64,000 bases of DNA from positions 2,731,001 to 2,795,000 of the forward strand of contig OX438748.1 in NCBI GenBank assembly GCA_949316235.1, given 5' to 3'. How positions within the stretch are numbered: position 1 is the stretch's first letter; every line of letters begins with the position of its first letter. This DNA comes from Oegoconia quadripuncta (lineage: Eukaryota; Arthropoda; Insecta; Lepidoptera; Autostichidae). Under the pieces are notes generated by a model, which worked only from the letters and a program-made list of their open reading frames with translations, did no database searches and was not told where the DNA came from. The position numbers and the translations under genes are program-made. This document shows, in pieces, positions 1-12,090 of this stretch.

Positions 1-47
1 AAAATAGATAAGAATATTCAAACAATTGTTTATAATTTCGTTTTCAG

Positions 48-236
48 GTTCTACAACAAGAGCAAGACATAGATAGGATAGCAACCACGGTGGTTGGGAC
101 CACAGAGAATGTTAAAGATGCCAATGAACAGATAAAGCAAGCCATTCAGAGGAATGCTGGCCTTAGAGTGTATATCCTGTTTTTCTTACTAGTCATGTCA
201 TTTTCTCTACTATTCCTTGATTGGTATAATGAATAA
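48..236 (+). CDS. Stx18: Syntaxin-18, last coding exon (gene enters from the left edge)
   Basis: This exon encodes the final 62 residues of syntaxin-18, the ER-resident Qa-SNARE that acts in Golgi-to-ER retrograde fusion. The acceptor is TTTTCAG at 42-47 and the frame is open from GTT at 48 to TAA at 234-236. The peptide holds the end of the SNARE helix ([20 protein letters not shown], then [15 protein letters not shown]) followed by one tail-anchor membrane segment ([20 protein letters not shown]) and a two-residue lumenal end. The closing LLFLDWY is very close to what I know of animal syntaxin-18. The SNARE zero-layer residue is not covered with certainty. Upstream exons lie outside the window. 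Confidence 0.93.
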   Translation, partial: VLQQEQDIDRIATTVVGTTENVKDANEQIKQAIQRNAGLRVYILFFLLVMSFSLLFLDWYNE

Positions 237-240
237 TAAA
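235..240 (+). promoter_or_regulatory. AATAAA poly(A) signal overlapping the syntaxin-18 stop codon
   Basis: AATAAA begins at the second base of the TAA stop codon. A T-rich stretch follows at about 255-272. If used, the 3' UTR would be only a few tens of bases. This placement is read directly; its use is inferred. Confidence 0.55.
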
Positions 241-1873
241 TGTATGTCATGGGATTTGTTTCTTTTTTCATACAAGGCTTGTGCTTTGCCTATTTCCGCT
301 TATTTATTTACTTATTTACGTAGAATCAACAGCATTATTGCAGAAATTATATTATAGTAAACTAATTCCAAACTTATGCCAATTAGTGATTCTTATTATG
401 TTACTGACAATAATTATCGTTATAATTGAGTGGGTAACGTTTTAATTAAATTACAAGAAAATTTGTACTTCTACATTATTATTATATAGGTATCAATAAA
501 ACAATCCTCAGTAATATACAAGTCGTTATGTTAATGAGTCTAAATTGCATAGTATTAAAAGTCAGACTAAAGGTAATTTTAACATTGCTGCTGGGTGGCA
601 GACTTGGAAATGCCCTACTACCAAGCAACCCGAGTAACATGTACCTTGCTGGGGTAAATAAAAGTAAGAATTATTGTTAATAAGTTATAATATAATATAC
701 ATTAAACTATAAAATTATTTGAATCATTCTATTTGTCGATTACCATTTATAGAATTCCAAAGTCAATAGTATTAGAAATACAAACGAATGACATTTTCTC
801 AACACTATTTTATTATCAAGATTGTACAGTCGGCAACACAATTAAGTAGCAGATCTTTATTTATAAATATATGTAGGAGATGGTCTAAAGGGAAATTGTT
901 ATTCAAGGTTAACTAAAATTTATCATCACATGATGTAATGTAACAAAATTCAACACCAAGACAATATCATAAAAATTAAGCCTGCTACCTTAATTGTTTT
1001 CACTAGGGCAAATCCATACACTCAGCTGTAGCCTTTTTGTATACTGCGGCACACACAACATTTGTTGTTTCTGTACTGTGTTTAATTGTTTTAGTATAAT
1101 GTTTTAATAAATAAATGAACATGTCAAACATTTAAAAACACAAACATTCACAGATAAAAAATTCCATCCTCCTCAAAATCTCCTCCTTGTTTTAATTGTA
1201 TTTTTCAATGTAAAATTTGTTATGTGTGTGTACATGGATGCAAATAAATGCTTATCTATCTGTAATCACTACGTTTTAGTGGCAGACTTAATAAGATGGT
1301 GGTAGGTAGCTGGCCACTAACTCGTTAATCGTTATTAACGAATTATATAGTTATGTGTTATATTTATGTATGTATCTAATTATGTAAATAAGTATACATA
1401 TCTATTATAGTATAGTAGGTATATAATATGTAGATTAATAGTTTTAATGAAAATGTTTAGCTTTTTGTACGCCCAGTCAATGTGTTCTTTTATATTTACG
1501 AAGGGTGACTGGAAGAGATCCCTTTATAGGATAAGTCCGCCTTTGTATTAATTTTAAGTTACATTATATTTATCAATGTATATTTATCATATGAAGTACA
1601 ATAAAGCGTATACAAACAAACGAAGTTAACATTTCGACTAACGTATTAACTTTTACCTTAACTTGTTAAGTTATCCATCCAAGGACTGATGGCGCGAGAC
1701 ATTGCTTAACTTCGCTAACCGCAAACGAATAGCGAATGCGGCTACACCACGAGTGCAGGAGTGATTTTCTTTGCAAGATATACCAATACAATAGATGAGG
1801 GTATACTTTTAGCTGCACCTGACTGTACCTACCTATTTTCATTAAGGCTGCCCGCCCACTGCCGACAATCGAT
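241..1873. other. Intergenic DNA without a recognisable gene
   Basis: AT-rich sequence with no supported coding exon. It contains a minus-strand scrap of SINE family A (about 581-654) and a related few dozen bases near 1280-1318. Near 1690-1735 is a short block related, on the minus strand, to the 5S-like block described at 54525. Confidence 0.5.
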
Positions 1874-1982
1874 GACCGATTTTTGTAGGAGAAAAATTAA
1901 ACGTAGGTACCTACTCAAGAAAGCTTCTTGAACGTACTGATTGCAATGTTTCAACGCCCATACGTCCTACAAAAAATCGGTC
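1874..1982. repeat. Short inverted repeat, MITE-like hairpin
   Basis: GACCGATTTTTGTAGGA at 1874-1890 is answered by TCCTACAAAAAATCGGTC at 1965-1982, giving an inverted repeat about 109 bp across. No coding potential. The type is inferred from structure only. Confidence 0.45.
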
Positions 1983-4173
1983 ACAATATTGGTGATAAAA
2001 GTATTAAGGAAAAAATGGCCCGATTATCGGTCCCACAAAAAGTCGATCACTACCAAAGAATATGTAATCACTACGTTTGTCACTACACTCATAGAGGAAT
2101 AACACTACACTAAAGAAAAGTTATATCAGGTTACATTTGAGGACCTAGACACAAAGTACGTAGCGGCGGCGACCTTGACAAACTTTGTTTTACTGGATTA
2201 TAGGTATCGTTACTTACATAGGACCCTACCTAAATCATAGACTGGACGCCTAAATTGCAGTCGAACATTTTTAAATTCGAGTCGGGCTCTCAGACGAAAG
2301 GTTCGTTGGTCTAACTAAAATAAGATAATATAATATAATAATCTCTTGTCCACTCTTGTCTGATTCGGGTTGAATAGCATCCCCATAGGTAAAGTATAAA
2401 CCGTTCGATTTTCGAACACGGTAACCCGTATCAATCTATTCACAATGAAACTCGAATATTTTACGCCCCTAGGCACCTACAGAATGATAAATATTCAAAC
2501 TGACATGAAAACATAATTTAATTTTTTAGACAAAACGCCATTCAAAGGCACGAATACCTAACTAAAGATATTATTGTATGTTATTTTCATTTATTGCTCA
2601 TTCGCTCTCTGGCTCAGTAAGCCCACAAAAAATCCGGGAAATTCCCATTTCGTAAATTTGTTTCCTGTTCGTTGATGGAAATTCCCACCAAAATACGATT
2701 TTTCCCATAAATTAAGAAAATGTTAGTAACGTAGAAAAGGATAACAACACTTGTTAAGTTTCAATACAAGTTAGTGTTGTGTGTAGTTATTAGGGCCCTC
2801 GGAGACGGTCATGCGACTTGACATCATGTAGAAAAGTTTGTGCTTGGTAGTTAAAGAATACTTCCCAAGCTTCTAACAAACACATACGATAATTCAAAAA
2901 GTATTTATTTTCCAGTAATTAGTTTTACATAAATGCATATTAACACCCAAACATTATAGTGCAAATCAGTGTTGCCTTTTTACTTTTAATGATATACCAC
3001 AGTTGGCTGCTTTTGCTTGATGCGCGTGTTATATTGGAAGACCTAAGAGACACCAGTGAGGCGAGTGTTGTGCAATCCGCGGGTTTTTAATTAATAAAAC
3101 AAATTGTAAGGGCCTCTCTCGTTCGATTTTTGAATAAAGAAAGGCGTCCCTTTCTTTATTCAAAAAAAAATATCTATGAGTTTTAATTATTTTATACCTT
3201 TTATGTAATCATAAATAAATAGTTATATGTAGTCATTATCATTTTAAAAATCCTCCGCTGCTGCGCGCGCTAATCTCTTAATTAAGCCTCATTCAAACAT
3301 TTCGTGTGTCCCCAGCTATTGATTAAAAAAATATGAAATTAACTCTACTCAAACACATAAATATTCATATTTTATAATCAAAACTCATTTATTTGAATAA
3401 TCACAGGTATACAGAAATAGATGTGGAGAGCAATAAATTCGTTGACTTTGATGTTGGTAAACTATTATAACTTGTCTTTAGAGGTGCAATAATTACTGAT
3501 TTTTTTGTAAATTTAGAACAGATAAGAGACACTTAGTTAATTGTCAAAGTAAATACTTACCATTAGTTTGTCAGTCCTTATTGAACATTAAGTCAAAAAA
3601 GGATATCAATAACATCTAAATATGTCCTGTCCTTATACCCAGAAGTTGCCTGAAGTGATAAGGTCGCCAAATTGTACATTCTATTCTTACCACTTTTCTG
3701 AAACTGTATTTTCTTTTCTGTTCGGCAATAAAATGTATTTGTATTGTATTGTAAATATGAGAAATACAGATAAATTAAATATTTACGTCATCTCATTACA
3801 ATGTCCATCCACATTAGGTATCTAGATAATCTTCTCATTTGTAGCACGTGTACCTAGTTCACCAAAAAACATGCAACACTTTCTTAAATTTAGACAAATC
3901 ACAATTTTTTATGAAAATTATAATATACTGATATAAATTAACGGAGCTAAGCAGATCAGACAGATTTTTCATCATGTTGCACATCAAGCGTAGGTGACTT
4001 GATGCAAGCGTCAAGTAAACGTTGTAAGCGATCAGCAAATGTGCTTGACGTGAAACCGTTTGACCGTCTCCGAAGCCCTTTAGGCAAAGTAAAGCGCAGC
4101 CTTGCGTGAAATCTCTTCTGAGGATCTCCTTCTTAAATTGGTGCATTAGTTATGAAAAAAGATCAGTTTGACG
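1983..4173. other. Intergenic DNA without a recognisable gene
   Basis: No supported exon. Short open stretches at 3622-3825 (+) and 3859-4146 (-) have no recognisable family. Near 3720-3755 is a phrase (GGCAATAAAATGTATTTG) that I recognise as a common retroelement 3' tail in Lepidoptera, so a decayed LINE or retroposon end is likely there. Confidence 0.4.
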
Positions 4174-4569
4174 GGCTTTTTGGCGGGAACTCGGCGAGTG
4201 AAGTAGCATTTTTCTTTATAGTTCTTATAATTTGTGCATTCTGACTTTTGAAGCTTAATAATGGCAGAATATTGTGCAGCAAACGTTAGTGATGGTGTAC
4301 AAGTGAAGGGAAGTGTAAATTAAAGTGCGTAACGGAGCTTTCGGGTTCCCACAAGAAGCCGCCAAAATCTTTTGTAAAGCATTCTGCCACTTTACTGAAG
4401 AATGACTTGACCGTGACTGGACTCTGTATACGCCAAGTATACGACGAATGACTTGTTTTGACTGAGACTGACTTACAAAATGAAGAAATAAGAAAAATAA
4501 GACATGGCTGTTATGGGCTAGATCCCTTTGCCTTCTCCTAGAGGAGAAAATAAAACTAAAAAAAAAAAA
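4174..4569 (+). mobile_element. Retroposed repeat family D, copy 1, with poly(A) tail
   Basis: About 395 bp ending in AATAAAACT plus a run of A, the mark of reverse-transcribed insertion. Similar copies lie on the minus strand at about 18070-18390, 62567-62775 and 62832-63088. All that reach far enough contain a conserved ATGGCAGAATATTGTGC (here at 4261) and a conserved block near TCTTTTGTAAAGCATTCTGC. The copies are broken by stops. It is either a processed pseudogene family of a host gene I do not recognise or a short retroposon. Confidence 0.55.
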
Positions 4570-4843
4570 TCAGTTTGACGTTTGGTAGATTGTTTACATT
4601 TCCTAATAACTTTGCTCAGTTTATCTTACTTGGTTTAATAGAGTTCTTTTAAATCATTATTACTCAAAGAGTAAATATTACTCCTACAGTTTGGTCGTTC
4701 TTATTTACTTCTACAGTAGGTATCAATCAGTCATTTTTATCTCTGTAGATAACGCACGTAGTTACGATTTTCTTCTGTAGCTGATGAAAATCTTTAACAA
4801 TTTAAAGTTCCTTCACTATTCACGTTTTTTAATTACCAAGAAA

Positions 4844-7332
4844 ATGCCGGAATTTAAAACTCTTCGAGACTTCGGATATGATTTTAACAACGGTAAGTAA
4901 AATGTTTATTAAATGCCCCCTAATACCTTTATTATTGTGATATAATAAACGAACCTCTTTCATTTTTAAGCGGGAAAGCTACGTAAAATAAATGAAAGCG
5001 GCGAGCTTGGAGAAGAACCGTTCCAGTTCAATATCAGCGATAAACATCATGAATGCCAAGTCCATTATGAAGAGATTGGATCAGCAGTTACACAATACAT
5101 CTATGGCTTACTGGAGACCGAGGTACACCTATACCGATTACCGGTCCCAAAAGACTCAACATCTGAGGCATCATCTGCAGACTCTATTACACAAGCTTCT
5201 AAGCATGATCATCCTGAGGCCGTTTCCGAGGTCACGTCAAAAGCAGCAACATTTGTATTTGCATCTAAAGATTATGATAAGAAAAATACACTGTTGATTT
5301 TGATACACGGGTCTGGTGTGGTACGTGCTGGACAGTGGGCTCGTTCGTAAGTATATACTACAACTTATAGTTTCTACTTTGTGATAAAACTATATTTATC
5401 ATATACCCAGATAAGATAATCTACTACTTGCTGGATGTTTCAATGCAGTGTAGTTTAAAATAAAAGGTTTTCAATAAATCTAGAAACTTTTACATGGGAC
5501 ATTCATTTTTAAGGTTCCGTATCTAAGGAACATAATTGGAGTCCTATTACTATCACTCAGATCACCCAAAATAGGCGCTACATTCTGCTATCTGTATATC
5601 ACAGGTCTCCAGCTTGTACACAGAATGTGTTATAGAAATTTGGATATTTTGTGTAAAATGTTGACCGAGAACTGAATATTTAAGTAAAAATTCAATTTAA
5701 TTACTCCAAACAAGAAAAAGGAACCAAAAAGCAACTTTTTAACTTATCTTGACACAGGAGTAGAAGTACTATCTATCTATATCTATCTATCTATCTATCT
5801 ACAAATATATTTTTATGTTCATTTTTAATTATGTATTCTATCTGAAAAACTAAACTTTAGGAATTTTGAATTTCTGTATATCATATAGACTATATACTGG
5901 ATGCGGGCAGCACAGGACCGATCTTGGGGAGATTCTTAGGGGAGGCCTTTGTCCAGCAGTGGAAGTCTTTTGGCCGATATGATGACGATATATACCATAT
6001 ACTATAAACAACAAATACTGAACACATAATACTGAATAAAGTAGTAATTTGTAACCTGTGGCCAAAACAATCAAACATTTTTTCTTTTGGGTTATAAGCT
6101 AAGAAAATATTTCAAATATATCTAATTAAATATTTAGTTATAAAAATAAGTTCATTGGTCATGTGTGTGGTAGCCTAATAGAGCAAGGCCCAACTTACAC
6201 TTGGCTGGCAGGTTGTGTCAATTGGGCCATAGGTAAATTTTTTTTTCCCAGCGGATCACTAAATCGTTCTGAAAGTCCCAAATCAAAAGTGCCCACGGCA
6301 AAACCAGCGGAACATAGTAGTAATGCCTAGGGTCCGGAAGGGCTTTTATGAATCAATTTAATTACTAGTGTAGAATAAATCATTTTTATTTGTAAATAAG
6401 TATTCAATCTAATCAGTGAAGGCAATGGGAAGGTTGCTTAATTATGCATTACTCTCCCATAATAACAAGTAATCCTTAAATCTTCACTGCTTATCTGAAA
6501 TTCCTAGCTGATCTAATGACCACACATATGTTTCCAACAATATTTTGATTTTCTATTTCTATTCTGTTTGTACCTAAAACTCAAAATTCCAGACTCATCA
6601 TAAACGAGAACCTAGACATGGGCACGCAAATCCCATACATCAAAAGGGCCCTGAGTAAAGACTACGGGATTATGGTGCTAAACACAAATGATAATTATAC
6701 TCCACACGGTGATGTTATTTCTCAAAGTAGTACACCAGAAAAGCATGGCTTGTACGTCTGGAATAATTATATAGCAAATGCAAAAGCCTCATCAATTTTA
6801 ATAGCAGCCCATAGCTATGGAGGAGTGGTGACAGTAGCTCTAGCAGAAAAACTGAAAGAAGACTTTGAAAAGAGGGTAAAGGCAATAGCATTCACAGACT
6901 CAGTACATTGGTACTCTAATGAAGAGATATCGCAGCATTTGAAACAGGTTTGTACTTCATCAACTTCTACTTAATTGCTTAGGAAGAGAACTTTATACAA
7001 AATAACAGAGTGACGACACTATTCTGAATTTACTGTTTCATAGCATGGTGTTATGCAAGTTATAGTAATGTCAGTGATGTTACAGATTGCAAGAAATTGG
7101 GTAGCAAGCTCGTCACCATTGGATACCCCAAAAACAACATCAGAACATGATATCCCAAGGGTTTCAGCAGGTAAGGTTCATACACAGATTTGTCTTACAT
7201 GGATACATGGATCTGAAATGAGACTATTAATTAAATCTTATATTTTTTCTAGGTCACAAGAAACATGAAATGACATCATATTCATGTATGGATTCTGTTT
7301 TTAAATTTTTTGACGAGAAGCTTAAAAAATGA
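4844..7332 (+). CDS. ARB2A/FAM172 (Arb2-domain protein), complete, 5 exons
   Basis: Exons are 4844-4892, 4971-5346, 6593-6947, 7086-7170 and 7253-7332. Junctions all fit GT-AG and give 314 residues. The protein is the Arb2-domain family protein known as FAM172/ARB2A (cotranscriptional regulator), with an alpha/beta-hydrolase-like fold; the vertebrate member is linked to nuclear Argonaute and splicing, and its yeast relative Arb2 to RNAi silencing. Visible signatures are HGSGVVRAGQWAR (about 126-138) across the exon 2/3 junction, GTQIPYIKRA, the nucleophile-elbow-like HSYGG (Ser about 216) and FTDSVH (about 242-247). The C-terminus PRVSAGHKKHEMTSY also fits the family. The vertebrate protein is somewhat longer; the acidic/basic linker before YVWNNYI is shortened here. 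The ATG at 4844 opens a short first exon and begins MPEFKTLRDFGYDFN, a plausible family start. Intron 2 carries a LINE tail and an ATCT microsatellite. Confidence 0.93.
5769..5802. repeat. ATCT microsatellite in ARB2A intron 2
   Basis: About eight ATCT units with one break. Confidence 0.8.
5900..5995 (+). mobile_element. RTE-type LINE tail fragment
   Basis: The + strand reads GEAFVQQWKSFG near 5939-5974. This resembles the GEAFAQQWD ending common to reverse-transcriptase ORFs of RTE-like LINEs in Lepidoptera. It is only a 3' scrap, interrupted by a stop. Confidence 0.5.
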
Positions 7333-7352
7333 AATTTCAGCACTGGCAAATC

Positions 7353-7379
7353 AATAAATATATTTTCTTGTAAAATAAA
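7353..7379 (+). promoter_or_regulatory. ARB2A poly(A) signals
   Basis: AATAAA at 7353-7358 and again at 7374-7379, 21 and 42 bases after the ARB2A stop codon. Confidence 0.6.
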
Positions 7380-7390
7380 ATGTAATATGA

Positions 7391-7396
7391 TTTATT
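7391..7396 (-). promoter_or_regulatory. NOB1 poly(A) signal
   Basis: TTTATT on the + strand, AATAAA on the minus strand, about 43 bases past the NOB1 stop. With ARB2A signals at 7353-7379, the two transcripts probably overlap at their 3' ends. Confidence 0.55.
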
Positions 7397-7438
7397 TTGC
7401 CATTAAGCCATAGATTATTTTTACACTGAAAAGTTGTA

Positions 7439-8737
7439 TTATTTCTTCTTCCCTTTAGAATAATTCTTCATCCAATATTTTAGATCTTGCTTGTCAGCTC
7501 TTACACCTAGTACTGCAGATTTTGAATTAACATCTTTCATTACAAAAGGTGAGAAACCGGCAGTGTAATCAGGATCTAATGCATTTGTTTTATTTCTTGC
7601 CATTTTTGTTGCAAATCTTTTATGTATATGTTGATCCTCAGTGAGGATTGGATACTGGAAGTGTTGGCCACCTTTAGGTGTTGGTAGACTGAACTTCTTG
7701 CCTCTGGATGTTAGAGGTTTGCGGCCATTAATATGGATGTGCTGATTTCCTGCATCGTCAATACTGACTGCTACTTTCTTCAAAGTAGAATGACCACATT
7801 TTGGACAAAACAGTTTAGTCATCACACTAGTGGTTTTGAAGCAGGTTGTGCAGCGAAAGATATATGTACGTAACTGCCTGACAATCCTTCCATCTATAGC
7901 TGTAACATTCAAACCTATTTGTTTTAACACATTCTGCATAGCAAAATCTGAGGTAATACATGCTACTTTTACAGTTTTCTCTTCAAACTCTCCTTCGTCT
8001 AAATCTCGTTTCTTCTCTGATAAGTTTCCGGGTGTAATCCATTCTCCTCCATCACTATCAGACTCCTCTTCACTGTCTGTTTCTTCTTCATCTGATGGTA
8101 CTTTAGCTACAATCTCATTCAGCTTTGCATCACTCAAGTCCATATTTTTTATTTGTTCAACTATATCATCATCTGAATCACTTTCAATTTCTTTTTGGTT
8201 GTCTTGTACAGGTAATTTAACTGTCGTAACAGTTGTTCCACCGCCTGACAAGTCTATAGCCGCTGATTTGATATCTGTATTTTCTACAGAAATTGAGGTC
8301 TGGCAGTTGGTTTCATTGTATTCAGACATTATTGTGTCAGATTCACTTTTATTACTATCAGGGTGAAGGTTGAAATTAGACAAGCCCGTAACTTTTATAG
8401 TCCTTTGTATCACAGGCTCACTTTTTAAATGTTCGGTTCCTGCCTTCTCATTTTCAAGCTGGTAGGTTAGAGCCATAACCTTAATGTCTGTGGCGGAGAG
8501 ACTTGTGTAGTCCCCTGTTTTCTTAGAGAATTCCGTGAGGAATTTAATATTTTCCGAAAACACATCTTTGATTTTCAAATCATAAGGAAGCACTACAAGC
8601 TTTCTACGTTGTCTATCGTTGGTGATTTCATCGACCACCTCCTGAACAGTGTAAATATTCTCGGCAATGTCCTGAAGATTAGCTGCTTTGATGAGAGCTG
8701 TCGTGTCAACAACTAGATGCTCGATATTTTTCGGCAT
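7439..8737 (-). CDS. NOB1: RNA-binding protein NOB1 (20S pre-rRNA endonuclease)
   Basis: An intact 432-residue single-exon gene. NOB1 cuts the 3' end of 18S rRNA at site D in late 40S precursors. The PIN nuclease domain opens at residue 1 (LVVDTTALIKAAN, with Asp10; acidic partners Glu36, Asp83 or so) and is completed after an insertion by ITSDFAMQNVLKQIGL (about 261-276). The insertion (about 95-255) is acidic and low in complexity, including SDEEETDSEEESDSDGG, as usual in NOB1. A zinc ribbon follows with Cys296, Cys299, Cys311 and Cys314. The C-terminal DPDYTAGFSPFVMKDV and basic YSKGKKK tail complete the family pattern. The length matches the human protein (about 412). The absence of introns is notable beside the split neighbours. 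It lies tail to tail with ARB2A, 106 bp between stop codons. Confidence 0.96.
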   Translation of the reverse strand: MPKNIEHLVVDTTALIKAANLQDIAENIYTVQEVVDEITNDRQRRKLVVLPYDLKIKDVFSENIKFLTEFSKKTGDYTSLSATDIKVMALTYQLENEKAGTEHLKSEPVIQRTIKVTGLSNFNLHPDSNKSESDTIMSEYNETNCQTSISVENTDIKSAAIDLSGGGTTVTTVKLPVQDNQKEIESDSDDDIVEQIKNMDLSDAKLNEIVAKVPSDEEETDSEEESDSDGGEWITPGNLSEKKRDLDEGEFEEKTVKVACITSDFAMQNVLKQIGLNVTAIDGRIVRQLRTYIFRCTTCFKTTSVMTKLFCPKCGHSTLKKVAVSIDDAGNQHIHINGRKPLTSRGKKFSLPTPKGGQHFQYPILTEDQHIHKRFATKMARNKTNALDPDYTAGFSPFVMKDVNSKSAVLGVRADKQDLKYWMKNYSKGKKK

Positions 8738-9150
8738 TTTATACGTTACTTCTCATTTGCCTCAATATGCTCAACAATAAAAATACACGTGCCGCTGAGA
8801 AATAAGAAATAGGTAACCAGACAGCCTTCTTTAATTAACCAGCCAACTTAGCCACATGTTTTGATTTGCCTGACAGCATGGGGTTACCAACGCCTGAGAA
8901 AAGGATACCCCTAAAAGAAAATGTTACCGTGAATAACCTACAACGCAACAATTAAAAGCCCCAAAAAAATCTTATAAATGTACGTGTACTTAACCTCTCC
9001 TTGGTCTGAGGTATAATATATTAAACTATGTCAATAAAAACCTAAAAACAAAAGATTAAATCAAATAAATTACTGATTATATTATTAAAAATATTTATAA
9101 ATAAATTGTCCCAGATCTTACACGGCCGGAAGGGTTTCGAGTGCTGGCAG

Positions 9151-9281
9151 TGGTGTCGATTCGGATGTACACCAACTAAACTAAAACCAGATTTAGAGTG
9201 GTGCCGTCGTATCGTACTGTTCCAGGGAGTACTACTTTAAAACAGTTTTAGTTTAGTTGGTGCACATCCGAATCGATACCA
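9151..9281. mobile_element. Palindromic MITE, family P copy 1
   Basis: Begins TGGTGTCGATTCGGATGTAC and ends with the near-perfect reverse complement. Full copies of the same element occur at 41813-41939 and 51296-51433. Length about 130 bp, no coding capacity. Confidence 0.75.
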
Positions 9282-11992
9282 TTATCACCCTTTGCGCTAA
9301 ATAGAGACCTATCGTGCGAGGCTTCGACGAAATGCTCCGATAATTGACGGAAGAGGCTATAAGCGCCTGGTCCCCACTGGGGTCGCTGCCCTAAACGGCG
9401 CAAAAATGTAATCTACTCTTAGGCAAACATACTTGGGTCGTTTTAGGTTTTCTGCTGATGCAGCTGCGGAACTAAATACATATGACGCCCCTGAAAGATG
9501 AGACGGAGCAAGTGTGTCGCATACCAGACGACGGCGCGCCCCATTCTCCAAGGAACAACTGTGTTCCTCCTTTTAGTTGGATCGGTTTGGTATTATTTTA
9601 GGCCCCTAAAGCAACTCTAAATAAGTATGGCCTTAAAAATGCGCAATATGCATATTGCCGCCCTAATTGAGGCCAAAAGCACTTCGTGGGGTCTGAAGCC
9701 AGAACATGCAAGCCATGACGTGATGATTGATTGGTTCTTGACGGCGTTTTTTTTTGACAAATATTTCAGATGTCCGTTCTCATTTTTGCCACACCTTCGA
9801 TAGCAGTGACTCGAGCGTTATAACAGCGTTTCACAGGTTAAGTCACAGTGAAAAGAAAATTATTTGGTTAATAGAACAGACTAGAAAATCAACCTAAATA
9901 TACTTAAACCAGTGGGGCACAAATTCATTTTTTTTAATCTTATGTACCTTATTTTATAATTTTATTGATTGATATACGACTGGCGTGATTCGCAGGGTTC
10001 CTATAATGCGAAATTTATTTGGAACTCATATTTTCTCTAAGTTTTCTTTATTTATTTAATTTGATAGTGTAATTATGTGAAATAGGCTACAAACGCTACC
10101 GTCAAATGACACTGCCACCTTTGCAAGGTCAGTTGCTAAGGGTGCAAATAAAAAATAAGGAGTTAGAGAGAGACCGGTTTATTGATCAAAAAATGAGGTC
10201 GTGGATTTAGGCCTAGGCGAGCGGGGTGGCAGTATCAGTTCGATGGTATTATGCGGCCGCATGACTCCTCTGGCTGGTAGGGCTGCGGCAGTCGTCCACC
10301 AGGTCCACTGCTCCTCAGATCGCACGGTACTCTCCACAGGCGTTGCGAGGTCCGGATTAATGCGTCTTCCCCTTTCCAAATGTGTTGACCCCTAAGGGTG
10401 TTCCTGCAACACGGTGAATTAACCGTTTGAGCAAATAATATGTATCATTCGAGGACCTGGACCGCCACAAGTGCTAACGTGCCGAGTAAAGAGTGCACGT
10501 ATTACAACAATTATGAGCAATTGAAGCGATGTGGTAGTCTAGGCGCAAGGTACATCAAGAGACATCTAAAGCTCGGGAAAACGATACCACATACCACTAT
10601 GCGATCTAAACATTAATATAGAAAAATAATTTAATTGACAAGCAACGACAGGGTCAAGGCTTGGTATGGTGGTACTGAGTATACCTTTTAATGAGCGATA
10701 ATCTACCGCGATAGCGCTTTAGTAAGTAGGTCGTGTTTGGTGTCGTCAGCGTGTAATTAAAGGACGGGGAATTCATTTCTTTAACAACATTTCCACTCGT
10801 TCATAGAAAAAACAAGTTCGGCGCACAAAAGAAAAAAATTGGAATTCATACAAAAGCTATACATACAAATAAACCACGCGATTATGCTATATAAAAAAAA
10901 ATGTGTAAATAGCCCTACTTATTCCAAATATACCGGAAGAGTTTTTTTAACGTAAGGAAAAAAATAATGCATATTAGGTAAGTGGAGTCAAGTCATACTT
11001 AATTCCTTTTAGTATGTGAAGTTATTCTAGCAAATCGAAATTGTATCAAACTTATCAAATCATAGTGAAACTACATTAGCTGGTAAGACTCTAGTATAAT
11101 GAATACAATAAGTTCAAAGACAATAAGTTCGTCTTTGAGCGCGCTGCCCCGTACATAACGCTCTTCATTAAGTAAATTGAGAGAGAGATGAAATAAGTTG
11201 CTCGTGCTGTTGAACAGAACGAGACGCAGAGCGAGCAATAACTTGATTCTTGTTTCATTGATAACAACACCAACACGTTGCAAGATCGTGTAGTGACCGT
11301 ACCGACTCCCGTCACGCTCTTTCACTATGCGGTAGTCATGGTGCGAGTGCGAAATAAAACAATGCGCGCGCGATTAAGGCCGGGAATATACGTCCGATAG
11401 TGTTTCCGATTGTCTGATCACTCGATACACGTCCGATTCTTCCGTCAGACATTTTCTGATCTCTTAATACAAACATAATATTTTGGATAGGATTTGGCAC
11501 TTATTGTTTAATAATGACACTGATTAGTATACGTGTTTCTAATCTACCTAGCTAGATGTAGCATTCTTAAAGAAATGTTTAGAGATAATGCATAATATTA
11601 AAAGAAATTCCATGCAAGCAGCGACAGCTGGCGGTAACGTGATCCACATTGGCTGCCATGTACCATTATTTTTGGCCCAACCTCAGTCAGCAGGATGTGG
11701 CCGGTGTTGTACTGGTTTTAATAGATAAACCTATCTCGGAAAATATGGTTCCAAAGGGCGTCTTTGATTGGTGGTAGATTATCCCGTTGTATGTCCTTTT
11801 TGTAAATAATAATTTTCTGCACGGTTGATTTATCAGTGTATGAGCACGATCTAAAATAACGACTTGCACTCCAACAATTACTTATATTACTTCAAATCAG
11901 AAAAGCCAATCACCACTCTTGCTCTACATTGCTTCCAATGTGTGACACCCGGAACACTACTTAAAACCTTGACTTATATAAGACCGTTGCTC

Positions 11993-12090
11993 AAATGCGC
12001 CACGCACCCCCTGCCCCGCCGTTACCGTGGCCGCTATGATGGTAGGCAGGAATAGCGGGGCCGCTAGGGACTGGGGGCCGTGGCGCATTT
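11993..12090. repeat. GC-rich hairpin with 12-bp ends
   Basis: AAATGCGCCACG at 11993-12004 is matched by CGTGGCGCATTT at 12079-12090. The GC-rich interior is partly self-complementary. MITE-like. Confidence 0.5.

Noticed and set aside
3859..4146. 95-codon ORF on the minus strand
   Set aside because: No recognisable domain, no splice context; beside a retroposed repeat, so chance is likely.
7830..8366. 178-codon serine-rich ORF on the + strand
   Set aside because: Antisense shadow of the acidic region of NOB1.
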